Source: Alphaproteobacteria bacterium | GTDB lineage: Bacteria > Pseudomonadota > Alphaproteobacteria > UBA8366 > JADFVY01 | DNA length: 17,631 nucleotides | Assembly (NCBI GenBank): GCA_029881615.1 | Contig: JAOUMF010000002.1 | Location: forward strand, 1 to 17,631 | Direction of reading: 5' to 3' | Part shown: positions 6,986 through 14,785 of the stretch, in pieces | Layout of the letters: each line of letters starts with the position of its first letter | How positions within the stretch are numbered: position 1 is the first letter of the stretch | The notes under the pieces: generated by a model | Databases searched by the model: none | The model's input: only the letters and a program-made list of their open reading frames with translations | Told to the model about the DNA's origin: nothing | Made by a program: the position numbers and the translations under genes

Positions 6986-8155
6986 TTGGCTAGAAAGAAT
7001 TACGTTTTTACCAGCGAATCGGTTTCCGAGGGTCATCCCGACAAGGTTTCCGATCGCATTTCGGACGCGATCGTCGACACTTATTTGGGTGCCGATCCTT
7101 TGTCGCGTGTCGCCGTGGAAACATTGTGCACCACTAATCGGGTTGTTCTGGCCGGAGAGGTTCGTGGACCTGGTTCGATCACGCGCGAACATCTGGAAGA
7201 TGTGGCACGCAAGGCGGTAAAGGAGATTGGCTACGAGCAGGCCGGTTTCCATTGGGAGAAGATGGCCGTCGAATGCTATGTGCACGAGCAGTCTAGCGAC
7301 ATCGCCCAGGGCGTTGATTCCGCCGGCAACAAGGATGAAGGCGCCGGCGATCAGGGCATCATGTTCGGCTATGCCTGTAACGAGACCCCGGCTCTGATGC
7401 CTGCACCGATCTATTACAGCCACGCCATCCTGAAAAGTATGGCCGAGGCGCGCCACTCCGGCGCGGTGCCGGGCTTTGGCCCCGATTCGAAAAGCCAGGT
7501 CACGTTGCAATATGAAAACGGCAAGCCCGTGCGCGCTACCGCGGTGGTCGTGTCGACCCAGCATGGTGAAGAACTGGAGCAGGATCAGATTCGTGAACTG
7601 GTTCGTCCCCATGTCGAAAATGTCCTGCCGGAAGGCTGGATGTGCGCCGAGGAAGATTTCTACGTGAATCCGACCGGTCGATTTGTGATCGGCGGTCCGG
7701 ACGGAGATTGCGGCCTGACCGGCCGTAAGATCATTGTCGATACCTATGGCGGCGCGGCGCCTCATGGCGGCGGCGCATTCTCGGGCAAGGACCCCACCAA
7801 GGTCGACCGCTCGGCCGCTTATGCATCGCGTTATCTGGCGAAAAACGTGGTGGCTGCCGGCCTCGCCGACCGCTGCTGCATACAGCTTGCCTACGCGATC
7901 GGGGTGTCCAAGCCGTTGTCGGTATATGTCGATACTTTCGGCACCGGCAATGTGGATGAAGACAGGTTGTCGGATCTGCTGCAACAGCATATGGACCTTA
8001 GCCCGCGCGGCATTCGCGAGCATCTTGGCCTCAGCAAGCCGATCTATGCCCGCACCGCGGCCTATGGTCATTTTGGTCGCGACCCGGAATCCGACGGCGG
8101 ATTTTCCTGGGAGCGGACGGACCTGGCCGCTTCGCTGAAGGCGGCACTGGGTTAA
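6986..8155 (+). CDS. metK: S-adenosylmethionine synthetase
   Basis: MetK makes S-adenosylmethionine from ATP and methionine, releasing phosphate and pyrophosphate, in the cytosol. The 389-aa protein shows the ATP/metal motifs of the family: [10 protein letters not shown] near residues 14-22, [12 protein letters not shown] at 119-130, and the glycine-rich P-loop-like [19 protein letters not shown] at 261-279. Length and motifs are complete. The start is TTG ([20 protein letters not shown] in literal translation), preceded by GGAAAGGGGG at 6971-6980; no ATG fits the conserved N-terminus. trmB, an SAM user, begins 1 nt after its stop. The preceding leader is unusually structured, so expression may be controlled at translation. 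Confidence 0.97.
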   Translation: MARKNYVFTSESVSEGHPDKVSDRISDAIVDTYLGADPLSRVAVETLCTTNRVVLAGEVRGPGSITREHLEDVARKAVKEIGYEQAGFHWEKMAVECYVHEQSSDIAQGVDSAGNKDEGAGDQGIMFGYACNETPALMPAPIYYSHAILKSMAEARHSGAVPGFGPDSKSQVTLQYENGKPVRATAVVVSTQHGEELEQDQIRELVRPHVENVLPEGWMCAEEDFYVNPTGRFVIGGPDGDCGLTGRKIIVDTYGGAAPHGGGAFSGKDPTKVDRSAAYASRYLAKNVVAAGLADRCCIQLAYAIGVSKPLSVYVDTFGTGNVDEDRLSDLLQQHMDLSPRGIREHLGLSKPIYARTAAYGHFGRDPESDGGFSWERTDLAASLKAALG

Positions 8156-8156
8156 G

Positions 8157-8876
8157 TTGTCCGACGCCCAAGAGGCCATGGAAGAAGCTCGTAAACGCGC
8201 CTTTCATGGCCGACGGAAAGGCCGGCCCATCAGGACCGGCAGGCAACGGTTGCTTGAAGAGCTGTTGCCGCGCCTGAATGCAGGACTGACTGAAGATCAT
8301 ATCGACCCGGCGGCTCTATTTGAGCCGCCGGTGCGCGATGTGTGGCTGGAGATCGGCTTTGGCGGTGGCGAGCATCTGGCCGAACAGGCCCGTATGCATC
8401 CGGGCGTGGGAATGATCGGGTGCGAACCGTTCATCAACGGGGTGGCGCGGTTACTCAGCGAGATCGACCGCGATGGCCTGGACAATATCCGTATCCACGC
8501 CGATGACGCGCGCGATATGATTGATCGTCTGCCGGATGCATCGATCGGCCGAGCCTTTGTGCTGTTCGCCGACCCCTGGCCCAAAACCCGCCATAACCGC
8601 CGGCGCTTTATCGGACCGGAAAATCTCGATCGGCTGGCGCGTGTGATGAAGGATGGGGCGGAATTGCGTTTGGCCAGTGACCAGATGCCGTTGATCAGAT
8701 GGATGCTGCTGCACACCATCAACCATTCAGATTTCGAATGGACCGCCAAGGGCCCGCAAGACTGGCGTTCGCGACCCGCGGACTGGCCGCAAACCCGTTA
8801 TGAGGCAAAAGCGGCGGCCCAGGGCATAGATAGCGCTTACCTTGTTTTTCGCCGCCGCCCACGCGCAAAGGCGTGA
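8157..8876 (+). CDS. trmB: tRNA (guanine-N7-)-methyltransferase
   Basis: TrmB methylates N7 of G46 in the variable loop of tRNAs, using SAM. The 239-aa protein has the class I SAM-binding motif LEIGFGGGEH at residues 64-73, the acidic motif GCEPFINGV, HADDARDM for adenine contact, and the TrmB signature FADPWPKTRHNRRRF at 137-151. The basic N-terminus (GRRKGRPIRTGRQ) is usual for the alphaproteobacterial form. The start is taken as TTG at 8157, directly after the metK stop; an in-frame ATG at 8178 with AAGAGG only 2 nt upstream is the alternative and would remove seven residues. Co-transcription with metK is likely. A small hairpin GGGCA/TGCCC (8893-8907) follows the stop but has no T-tract. 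Confidence 0.95.
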   Translation: MSDAQEAMEEARKRAFHGRRKGRPIRTGRQRLLEELLPRLNAGLTEDHIDPAALFEPPVRDVWLEIGFGGGEHLAEQARMHPGVGMIGCEPFINGVARLLSEIDRDGLDNIRIHADDARDMIDRLPDASIGRAFVLFADPWPKTRHNRRRFIGPENLDRLARVMKDGAELRLASDQMPLIRWMLLHTINHSDFEWTAKGPQDWRSRPADWPQTRYEAKAAAQGIDSAYLVFRRRPRAKA

Positions 8877-8961
8877 GGTTCTCCTTGTAATCGGGCATGT
8901 TTTGCCCTAAATAGTCATTCAATTAATCCCATACGGTCGTCATTGACGGTCGATAGTAAGT

Positions 8962-8988
8962 GGGTGGGCCTCCGGGCCCGCCCTTTTT
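8962..8988 (+). terminator. Rho-independent terminator upstream of rimP
   Basis: A 9-bp stem pairs GGGTGGGCC (8962-8970) with GGCCCGCCC (8975-8983), one G-U pair included, around the loop TCCG. It is followed immediately by five T residues (8984-8988). It lies 85 nt after the trmB stop and 29 nt before the rimP start. It either ends the metK-trmB transcript or acts as a conditional terminator in the rimP-nusA leader. No convincing promoter fits in the 29 nt after it. Confidence 0.8.
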
Positions 8989-9017
8989 AGTTCCGGAAAC
9001 GGAAGGCGATAGGATAT

Positions 9018-9503
9018 ATGGATCCAGTCAGAAGGGTCGAAAAAATGATCGAACCCATGCTGGTGGACATGGGTTACGAACTGGTGCGCGTACAGATGTT
9101 TGGAACGAAACGTCCGACGCTGCAGATCATGGCGGAGCGGACCGACGGCGCCCCCATGAACGTCGATCATTGTGCCGAGATCAGCCATGCGGTCTCTGCC
9201 CTTCTGGAAGTGGAAGACCCTATTCGCGACGCCTACACGCTGGAAGTCAGCTCGCCCGGTATTGATCGGCCGCTGGTAAAGCCGCGGGATTATGAGCGTT
9301 TCGAAGGGTATGAGGCGAAGATTGAAATGCGTGACCTGACTGCTGGCCGACGCCGCTTTCAGGGGCGGATACTGGGTTTTGCGGATGGCATGGTTCGTCT
9401 GGATACGAAGGACGGCGAGGTGGAATTGCCGATCGACGATATCCAGAATGCAAAGCTGGTTTTGAGCGACGAATTGCTGGCGGCCGCCACGGCGGCGGGC
9501 TGA
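9018..9503 (+). CDS. rimP: Ribosome maturation factor RimP
   Basis: RimP binds the 30S subunit and helps 16S rRNA and ribosomal-protein assembly, notably around S12 and the central pseudoknot. The 161-aa protein has the N-terminal alpha/beta domain (IEPMLVDMGYELVRVQ, then the VSSPGIDRPL signature near residues 77-86). The C-terminal SH3-like barrel contains GRILGFADGMVRLD and a loop ending in the short acidic/alanine tail. AGGA at 9011-9014 and GGAAGG at 9001-9006 precede the ATG. It heads the rimP-nusA-ylxR-infB-rbfA-truB-rpsO run, an order kept from Proteobacteria to Firmicutes. Confidence 0.96.
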   Translation: MDPVRRVEKMIEPMLVDMGYELVRVQMFGTKRPTLQIMAERTDGAPMNVDHCAEISHAVSALLEVEDPIRDAYTLEVSSPGIDRPLVKPRDYERFEGYEAKIEMRDLTAGRRRFQGRILGFADGMVRLDTKDGEVELPIDDIQNAKLVLSDELLAAATAAG

Positions 9504-9519
9504 AACAAGAGAGCAGACG

Positions 9520-11124
9520 ATGACAGAACAATTGCAGATGCATGTCGAACTGTTGGCGGTGGCCGACACGGTAGCCCGTGACAAGGGCATCGAGCGCGAA
9601 CAGGTGCTCGAGGCGATGGAGCAGGCGATTCAGAAGGCTGGCCGTTCGAAATACGGTCACGAGCATGACATTCGCGCCCATATCGACCGGTCGACCGGGG
9701 CGATTGCGCTGGCTCGCTATACCGAAATCGCCGCCGAGATCGAGAACGACATTACCCAGATCACCCTTGATCAGGCCAAAAAATTCAAACCGGACGCCGA
9801 AGTCGGGGAATTCATCGTGGACCCCTTGCCGCCGATCGATTTCGGCCGCATTGCCGCCCAGACAGCCAAGCAGGTGATCGTGCAAAAGGTGCGCGAGGCC
9901 GAGCGTGAGCGTCAGTACGAGGAATTCAAGGACCGTGTGGGCGAGATCGTCAACGGGTTGGTGAAACGCTTCGAGTTCGGCACAGTGACGGTCGACCTGG
10001 GTCGAGGCGAGGCTGTGTTGCGTCGCGACGAGGTGCTGCCGCGCGAAAGTTTCCGCCGCGGAGACCGCGTGCGCGCCTACATTTACGACGTGCGCCGCGA
10101 ACAGCGTGGCCCGCAAATTTTCCTGTCGCGCAGTCATCCGGAATTTCTGTCCAAGCTGTTCTCGCAGGAAGTGCCTGAAATTTACGATGGCATCATTGAA
10201 ATACGCTCCGTTGCCCGTGATCCGGGCAGTCGCGCGAAGATCGCCGTCATTTCGAATGACAGCAGTATTGATCCGGTCGGCGCCTGTGTCGGCATGCGCG
10301 GCAGTCGCGTTCAGGCTGTTGTGGCGGAACTGCAAGGCGAAAAGATCGATATTATCCCGTGGTCCCCGGATCCCGCGACATTTGTAGTCAACGCACTGGC
10401 TCCGGCCGAAGTGGCCAAGGTCGTGCTTGACGAAGATGCTCGCAAGATCGAGGTGGTGGTGCCTGACGACCAGTTGAGCCTGGCAATCGGGCGACGCGGC
10501 CAGAATGTCCGCCTTGCTTCGATGCTGACTGGCTGGGATATCGACATCCTGACCGAGGAGCAGGAATCCGAACGCCGCCAGGCCGAGTTCCATGAACGTA
10601 GCGAACGTTTCATGACGGCGCTGGATGTGGACGATGTTATCGCCCACCTGCTGGTCACGGAGGGATTCACCTCGATTGAGGAGATCGCTTATGTGCCGGT
10701 AGAGGACATGGCGGAAATTGAAGGCTTTGACGAGGAGGTCGCCGCCGAGCTGCGTGCGCGTGCCGGCAATTTCCTGGAAGAAGAGGCTGAGCGACTGAGT
10801 GCGCGGCGGCGTGAGCTGGGCGTCGAGGACAGCTTGACCGAAATTCCCGGCCTGACCGCCGGAATGCAGGTGGCCCTGGGTGAGGCCGGCATCAAGACGT
10901 TGGAAGATTTTGCCGATCTGGCATCGGACGAACTTACCGCTGGCGCGGATGCCATCCTTGGCAAGTTCACGCTGACGACAGACGAGGCCAACGACATGAT
11001 TATGGCGGCGCGTGTTAAGGCGGGCTGGTTTAGCGCCGAGGACCTGGCCGCCGCCAAGGCCGCGGAAGAGGAAAAGAACGCGGCGGAACTGGAAGCTGCG
11101 CCGGGCGACGGCGTGAGCGCCTGA
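9520..11124 (+). CDS. nusA: Transcription termination/antitermination factor NusA
   Basis: NusA binds RNA polymerase and RNA to modulate pausing, intrinsic termination and Nus-dependent antitermination of rRNA operons. The 534-aa protein has the N-terminal polymerase-binding domain (residues 1-130) and an S1 domain (about 140-205). KH1 includes GACVGMRGSRV at 254-264 and KH2 includes AIGRRGQNVRLAS from 322. Two C-terminal helix-hairpin-helix/acidic repeat units follow, at about 376-415 (VTEGFTSIEEIA) and 437-475 (LTEIPGLTAGMQ). The two C-terminal repeats and the acidic tail match the proteobacterial long form. AAGAGAG upstream at about 6 nt serves as the ribosome site. The gene follows rimP by 16 bp. 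Confidence 0.97.
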   Translation: MTEQLQMHVELLAVADTVARDKGIEREQVLEAMEQAIQKAGRSKYGHEHDIRAHIDRSTGAIALARYTEIAAEIENDITQITLDQAKKFKPDAEVGEFIVDPLPPIDFGRIAAQTAKQVIVQKVREAERERQYEEFKDRVGEIVNGLVKRFEFGTVTVDLGRGEAVLRRDEVLPRESFRRGDRVRAYIYDVRREQRGPQIFLSRSHPEFLSKLFSQEVPEIYDGIIEIRSVARDPGSRAKIAVISNDSSIDPVGACVGMRGSRVQAVVAELQGEKIDIIPWSPDPATFVVNALAPAEVAKVVLDEDARKIEVVVPDDQLSLAIGRRGQNVRLASMLTGWDIDILTEEQESERRQAEFHERSERFMTALDVDDVIAHLLVTEGFTSIEEIAYVPVEDMAEIEGFDEEVAAELRARAGNFLEEEAERLSARRRELGVEDSLTEIPGLTAGMQVALGEAGIKTLEDFADLASDELTAGADAILGKFTLTTDEANDMIMAARVKAGWFSAEDLAAAKAAEEEKNAAELEAAPGDGVSA

Positions 11125-11152
11125 ACCATGGTCCGGAGGAAGAACACAGGAT

Positions 11153-11767
11153 ATGCAGGCAGGCCTTCGCCATGACACGCCGCTTACAGCGGCGTCAGCG
11201 CACAACGGGACGGCACAGCGTCGCTGTATCGCCACGGGAGAGGTGCGCGCGCGCGAAGAGCTTCTGCGTTTCGTTGTCGACCCTTCGGGACGTCTGATCC
11301 CTGACATAACCGGCCGCGCGCCGGGGCGGGGCATTTGGTTGGCCCCCGACCGCGACAATGTCAAAACGGCGTTGTCGCGCAAACTGTTCGTGCGGGCGGC
11401 GCGAAGGGCCCTGGAAATCGACCCTGCATTGGACCGGAAGGTGGAAGATCTTCTGGTTGCCCGTTGCATCGAATTGATCGGGCTGGCGCGTCGTGCCAGC
11501 CAGGCGGTGACGGGTTTCGAAAAGGTTCGGGCCCACCTTAAACAGGGGGAAGCCGCTATTTTGCTGGCGGCGCAAGACGGCGCCGAGGACGGGCGTGAAA
11601 AGCTGCGGCGCCTGGCGCCCGACATGACCGTCGTGGATTGTCTGACAAGTGAAGAGCTGGGCCGTGCCTTTGGGCGTGAACATGCGGTCCATGCTGTGCT
11701 GGCGCAAGGGGCGCTGGCTGTGAAATTTGAATTGGAAGCGCGGAAACTCAAGGGTTTTCGCGCATAA
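11153..11767 (+). CDS. YlxR (DUF448) RNA-binding protein fused to an L7Ae-like (YlxQ) domain
   Basis: This 204-aa protein joins two small RNA-binding modules. Residues about 22-95 are the YlxR/DUF448 domain (RRCIATGEVRAREELLRF, then GRAPGRGIWLAP). Residues about 100-195 resemble the YlxQ/L7Ae/L30e/S12e/Gadd45 fold, with LIGLARRASQAVTGFEKV and an alanine/leucine-rich core. In Firmicutes the two are separate neighbouring genes ylxR and ylxQ between nusA and infB; in Alphaproteobacteria a fused form is common. Their cellular role is not well defined: YlxR has been reported to bind RNA or DNA, and L7Ae-type proteins bind kink-turns. GGAGGA at 11135-11140 is 12 nt upstream, and a second AGGA lies at 11148-11151. 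infB starts 21 bp after the stop. Confidence 0.92.
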   Translation: MQAGLRHDTPLTAASAHNGTAQRRCIATGEVRAREELLRFVVDPSGRLIPDITGRAPGRGIWLAPDRDNVKTALSRKLFVRAARRALEIDPALDRKVEDLLVARCIELIGLARRASQAVTGFEKVRAHLKQGEAAILLAAQDGAEDGREKLRRLAPDMTVVDCLTSEELGRAFGREHAVHAVLAQGALAVKFELEARKLKGFRA

Positions 11768-11788
11768 CGGCCGTGAACGAGGACTGGA

Positions 11789-14323
11789 ATGACTGACAAG
11801 AAAGAAGAAACGGACAGCAAGCTGACGCTGCGCAAGCCGGGTCGCCTCGAACTGAAGAAAACAGTCGATGCGGGTCAGGTAAGCCAGAGCTTCAGCCATG
11901 GCCGAACCAAGAAAGTCGCGGTCGAAGTAAAGCGCAAGCGTACGTTTGAGCGCGGCGCGAGCGGTAAAATGGCGGCCGTAAGCCAGCAAGCCGCGGCGGC
12001 TGACCAGAATGCGTCGGAATCGGCGGCGATGCCGCGAAACCTGACAGAACGCGAGCGTGAGGCGCGCACCCGTGCGTTACAGGGTGCGGCTGTCGAGGAT
12101 GAAAAGCAGCGGTTGATTGACATCCAGGCCAAGCATGAGGCCGAGGAAGCCGCCCGTCGGGCAGCGCAGGAAGAAACCCAGCGCCGTCTTCAGGAGGAAG
12201 AGGAAGCCCGTCGGATGGCGGCAGAGGCCGAAGCACGCCGGAAGGCCGAGGAAGAAGAAGCCCGTAACAAGGCTGCCGAAGAGCGTGTGCAACCTTCGCC
12301 CCCTCCCCCTCCCGAGCCGGAAATCATCGTGGAACCCGTCATTGAGGCGGAGGGGCAAGGCAAGCATCGCGTCAAGCCGAAGATTGAAAAGCCAGCGCCC
12401 ACGCGCAGCCGTCAGGAGCCGCGCCGGCGTGCCGGCAAGCTTACCATTACCCGGGCGCTCGACGGCGACGACGAAAAGCGGGGCCGCAGCATGGCCGCCT
12501 TGCGTCGCGCGCGGGAGAAGGAAAAGCAGCGCCAGCGCGCGGCCGATCCCGACAGCATCAAGAAAATCGTGCGCGAAGTGGTCGTGCCTGAAACCATTAC
12601 CGTATCGGACTTGGCGAATCGCATGGCCGCGCGTGGCGCGGAAGTCGTCAAGACACTGATGAAACTGGATATTATGGCGACTATCAACGAAACCATCGAT
12701 GCCGATACGGCGGAACTGGTCGTTGCAGAGTTCGGCCACAAGGTGAAGCGTGTGTCAGAATCGGACGTTGAAATCGGTATTGAGGGTGTTGAGGACAGCA
12801 CCGAAGACATGGCGCCGCGCGCGCCGGTCGTAACCGTTATGGGCCACGTCGATCATGGCAAGACTTCGTTGCTGGATGCGCTGCGCGAGACCGATGTCGT
12901 TGCGGGCGAGGCCGGGGGTATTACCCAGCATATCGGCGCCTATCGGGTTTCGCTGTCAAGCGGCCAGCAAATAACCTTCCTGGATACGCCGGGCCATGAG
13001 GCCTTCACCAGCATGCGCGCCCGTGGCGCCCAGGCCACCGATATCGTGGTGCTGGTGGTCGCGGCCGATGACGGCGTGCAGCCCCAGACCATTGAGGCGA
13101 TCCGCCACGCCAAGGCGGCCAATGTGCCGATGATCATCGCGATCAACAAGATGGACAAGCCCGATGCGACCCCGGACAAGGTGCGCAACGAACTGCTGCA
13201 ACATGAGGTCGTCGTGGAAAGCATGGGCGGCGACGTGCAGGAGGTCGAGGTTTCGGCGACCAAGAAAATGAATCTCGATAAGCTGGAAGAAGCAATCCTT
13301 CTGCAGGCGGAAATTCTGGAACTCAAGGCCAATCCGAAACGCGCGGCGCAAGGTACCGTCGTCGAGGCGCGTCAGGAGCGCGGTCGCGGTTCGGTGGCAA
13401 CCGTTTTGGTGCAGCGCGGGACCCTGAATGTGGGCGATGTGTTCATCGGGGGTACCGAGTGGGGTCGTGTGCGTGCGCTGACAGATGATCATGGCAACAG
13501 TGTCGAATCCGCCGGGCCGTCTATGCCGGTAGAGGTCGGCGGCTTCCAGGGAACGCCTTCCGCGGGTGACGATTTCGTTGTGGTTGAGGACGAAGCCCGG
13601 GCGCGCGAAATTACCGAATACCGCCAGCGCATGGAGCGCGACAAGCGCAGCGCGGCGGGTGCTCGCGGCACGCTGGAACAGATGTTCACCCAGATCAAGG
13701 AAGGCACGGCCAGCGAATTGCCGGTGGTGGTCAAGGCCGACGCGCAAGGGTCGGTCGAGGCAATCGCCGCGTCGTTCGACAAGCTGTCCACCGACGAGGT
13801 CAAGGTGCAACTGCTGCATAGTGCGGTTGGCGGAATTACAGAATCCGATGTTACCCTGGCCCGCGCATCCGGCGGCCTGATCATCGGCTTCAACGTACGC
13901 GCCAATCCGCAGGCCCGTGAAATGGCCAAGCGGGACGGTGTCGATATTCGTTACTATTCCATCATCTATAACGCGCTTGACGATATCAAGGCGATGTTGA
14001 GCGGCATGCTGGCGCCGGAACTTCGCGAGAAGTTCCTGGGCAACGCGGAAATTCGCGATGTGTTCAATATCACCAAGGCCGGCAAGGTGGCCGGTTGTTA
14101 CGTCACCGATGGCGTGGTCAAACGCGGCGCCGGTGTGCGTCTGCTGCGCGACAATGTGGTAATCCACGAAGGCAAGCTGAAAACCCTGAAGCGCTTCAAG
14201 GACGAAGTCCGCGAGGTGCAGCATGGTTACGAATGCGGTATGGCGTTCGAGAATTACGAGGACATCAAGGTCGGCGATATAATCGAGGCCTTCGAGGTCG
14301 AGGAAATCGCGCGCGAACTTTGA
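11789..14323 (+). CDS. infB: Translation initiation factor IF-2
   Basis: IF-2 is a GTPase that brings fMet-tRNA to the 30S subunit and promotes subunit joining. The 844-aa protein begins with the IF2-associated segment ([13 protein letters not shown], near residues 12-24). A highly charged Glu/Arg/Ala-rich coiled-coil-like stretch (about 85-167) and a proline run near 170-175 follow. The IF2_N domain begins near 267 ([14 protein letters not shown]). The GTPase domain carries G1 GHVDHGKT at 352-359, G3 DTPGHE at 399-404 and G4 NKMD at 453-456; beta-barrel and C-terminal fMet-tRNA-binding domains complete it. The start is supported by GAGGA at 11779-11783 with 5 nt spacing. No frameshift is seen. 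Confidence 0.98.
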   Translation: MTDKKEETDSKLTLRKPGRLELKKTVDAGQVSQSFSHGRTKKVAVEVKRKRTFERGASGKMAAVSQQAAAADQNASESAAMPRNLTEREREARTRALQGAAVEDEKQRLIDIQAKHEAEEAARRAAQEETQRRLQEEEEARRMAAEAEARRKAEEEEARNKAAEERVQPSPPPPPEPEIIVEPVIEAEGQGKHRVKPKIEKPAPTRSRQEPRRRAGKLTITRALDGDDEKRGRSMAALRRAREKEKQRQRAADPDSIKKIVREVVVPETITVSDLANRMAARGAEVVKTLMKLDIMATINETIDADTAELVVAEFGHKVKRVSESDVEIGIEGVEDSTEDMAPRAPVVTVMGHVDHGKTSLLDALRETDVVAGEAGGITQHIGAYRVSLSSGQQITFLDTPGHEAFTSMRARGAQATDIVVLVVAADDGVQPQTIEAIRHAKAANVPMIIAINKMDKPDATPDKVRNELLQHEVVVESMGGDVQEVEVSATKKMNLDKLEEAILLQAEILELKANPKRAAQGTVVEARQERGRGSVATVLVQRGTLNVGDVFIGGTEWGRVRALTDDHGNSVESAGPSMPVEVGGFQGTPSAGDDFVVVEDEARAREITEYRQRMERDKRSAAGARGTLEQMFTQIKEGTASELPVVVKADAQGSVEAIAASFDKLSTDEVKVQLLHSAVGGITESDVTLARASGGLIIGFNVRANPQAREMAKRDGVDIRYYSIIYNALDDIKAMLSGMLAPELREKFLGNAEIRDVFNITKAGKVAGCYVTDGVVKRGAGVRLLRDNVVIHEGKLKTLKRFKDEVREVQHGYECGMAFENYEDIKVGDIIEAFEVEEIAREL

Positions 14324-14336
14324 TCTTTTGACAAGG

Positions 14337-14363
14337 CGCCGGCGGGATATCCGCCCGCCGGCG
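14337..14363 (+). other. Strong intercistronic hairpin between infB and rbfA
   Basis: CGCCGGCGGG (14337-14346) pairs perfectly with CCCGCCGGCG (14354-14363), a 10-bp all-G/C stem with loop ATATCCG, in the 51-bp gap between infB and rbfA. The bases after it (ATTGGAAT) are not a T-tract, so it is not a standard intrinsic terminator. It may stabilise or delimit the infB mRNA, or modulate rbfA translation, whose weak ribosome site lies just downstream. Confidence 0.6.
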
Positions 14364-14374
14364 ATTGGAATCCC

Positions 14375-14785
14375 ATGAGTAGAAAAAAGGGTAAAGCCCC
14401 AACCCAGCGGCAGCTGCGAGTCGGCGAGGAGCTGCGCCATATTCTGGCGGAAATCATCGGCCGGGGCGAATTGCATGACCCGATCCTTGCCGGCAAGTCG
14501 ATCACTGTGGCCGAGGTGCGACCCAGTCCGGATATGCGCCATGCCACGGTATACGTGATGCCGCTGGGCGGCGGTGACGACGCCAAGGAAATCGTTGGCG
14601 CCCTGAACCATGCCGCCCATTTTCTGAGCCATGAGATTGGCCGGCGCATCACCATGAAGTTTACGCCGCTGGTCCATTTCGAACTGGATCCGACTTTCGA
14701 CGAAGCGCAGCGAATTGACCGGATATTGCGTCAGCCCGGCGTTGCCCGCGATTTGGCCAACGACGGCGTGGACGATGGGTCGTAA
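14375..14785 (+). CDS. rbfA: 30S ribosome-binding factor A
   Basis: RbfA is a KH-fold assembly factor that binds the 16S 5' helix region and assists late 30S maturation, including cold adaptation. The 136-aa protein shows the family pattern: a basic N-terminus, RVGEELRHILAEII, the conserved VAEVRPSPDMRHATVYV strand region, and MKFTPLVHFELDPTFDEAQRID near the C-terminus. It ends in an acidic/polar tail (NDGVDDGS). The start ATG at 14375 has only a weak ribosome site (TTGGAA). Its stop lies inside truB, whose ATG is at 14775, an 11-bp overlap suggesting coupled translation. Confidence 0.95.
   Translation: MSRKKGKAPTQRQLRVGEELRHILAEIIGRGELHDPILAGKSITVAEVRPSPDMRHATVYVMPLGGGDDAKEIVGALNHAAHFLSHEIGRRITMKFTPLVHFELDPTFDEAQRIDRILRQPGVARDLANDGVDDGS

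Noticed and set aside
6930..7220. A frame starting ATG inside the metK leader hairpin and running into metK
   Set aside because: It has no ribosome site, the product is unlike any family, and it is the out-of-frame shadow of metK.
6779..8179. A 466-codon minus-strand open frame opposite metK
   Set aside because: Covers metK exactly in antisense; the composition is that of a mirror frame.
8893..8907. Small hairpin GGGCA/TGCCC after trmB as a terminator
   Set aside because: Only 5 bp and followed by TAAATAGT, not a T-tract; the real terminator is at 8962-8988.
8877..9017. A tRNA gene upstream of rimP, as metY in E. coli
   Set aside because: No cloverleaf-like arms, T-loop GTTCGA-type motif or room for an anticodon stem was found in this 141-bp gap.
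9247..11835. An 862-codon open frame on the minus strand opposite nusA and ylxR
   Set aside because: It lies entirely antisense to firmly identified genes in G+C-rich DNA, has low-complexity Ser/Arg and His/Arg composition and no recognisable domain.
14715..14774. A longer truB start 20 codons upstream
   Set aside because: The extra residues are translated from the rbfA frame region and do not resemble TruB; the family N-terminus begins at the ATG at 14775.
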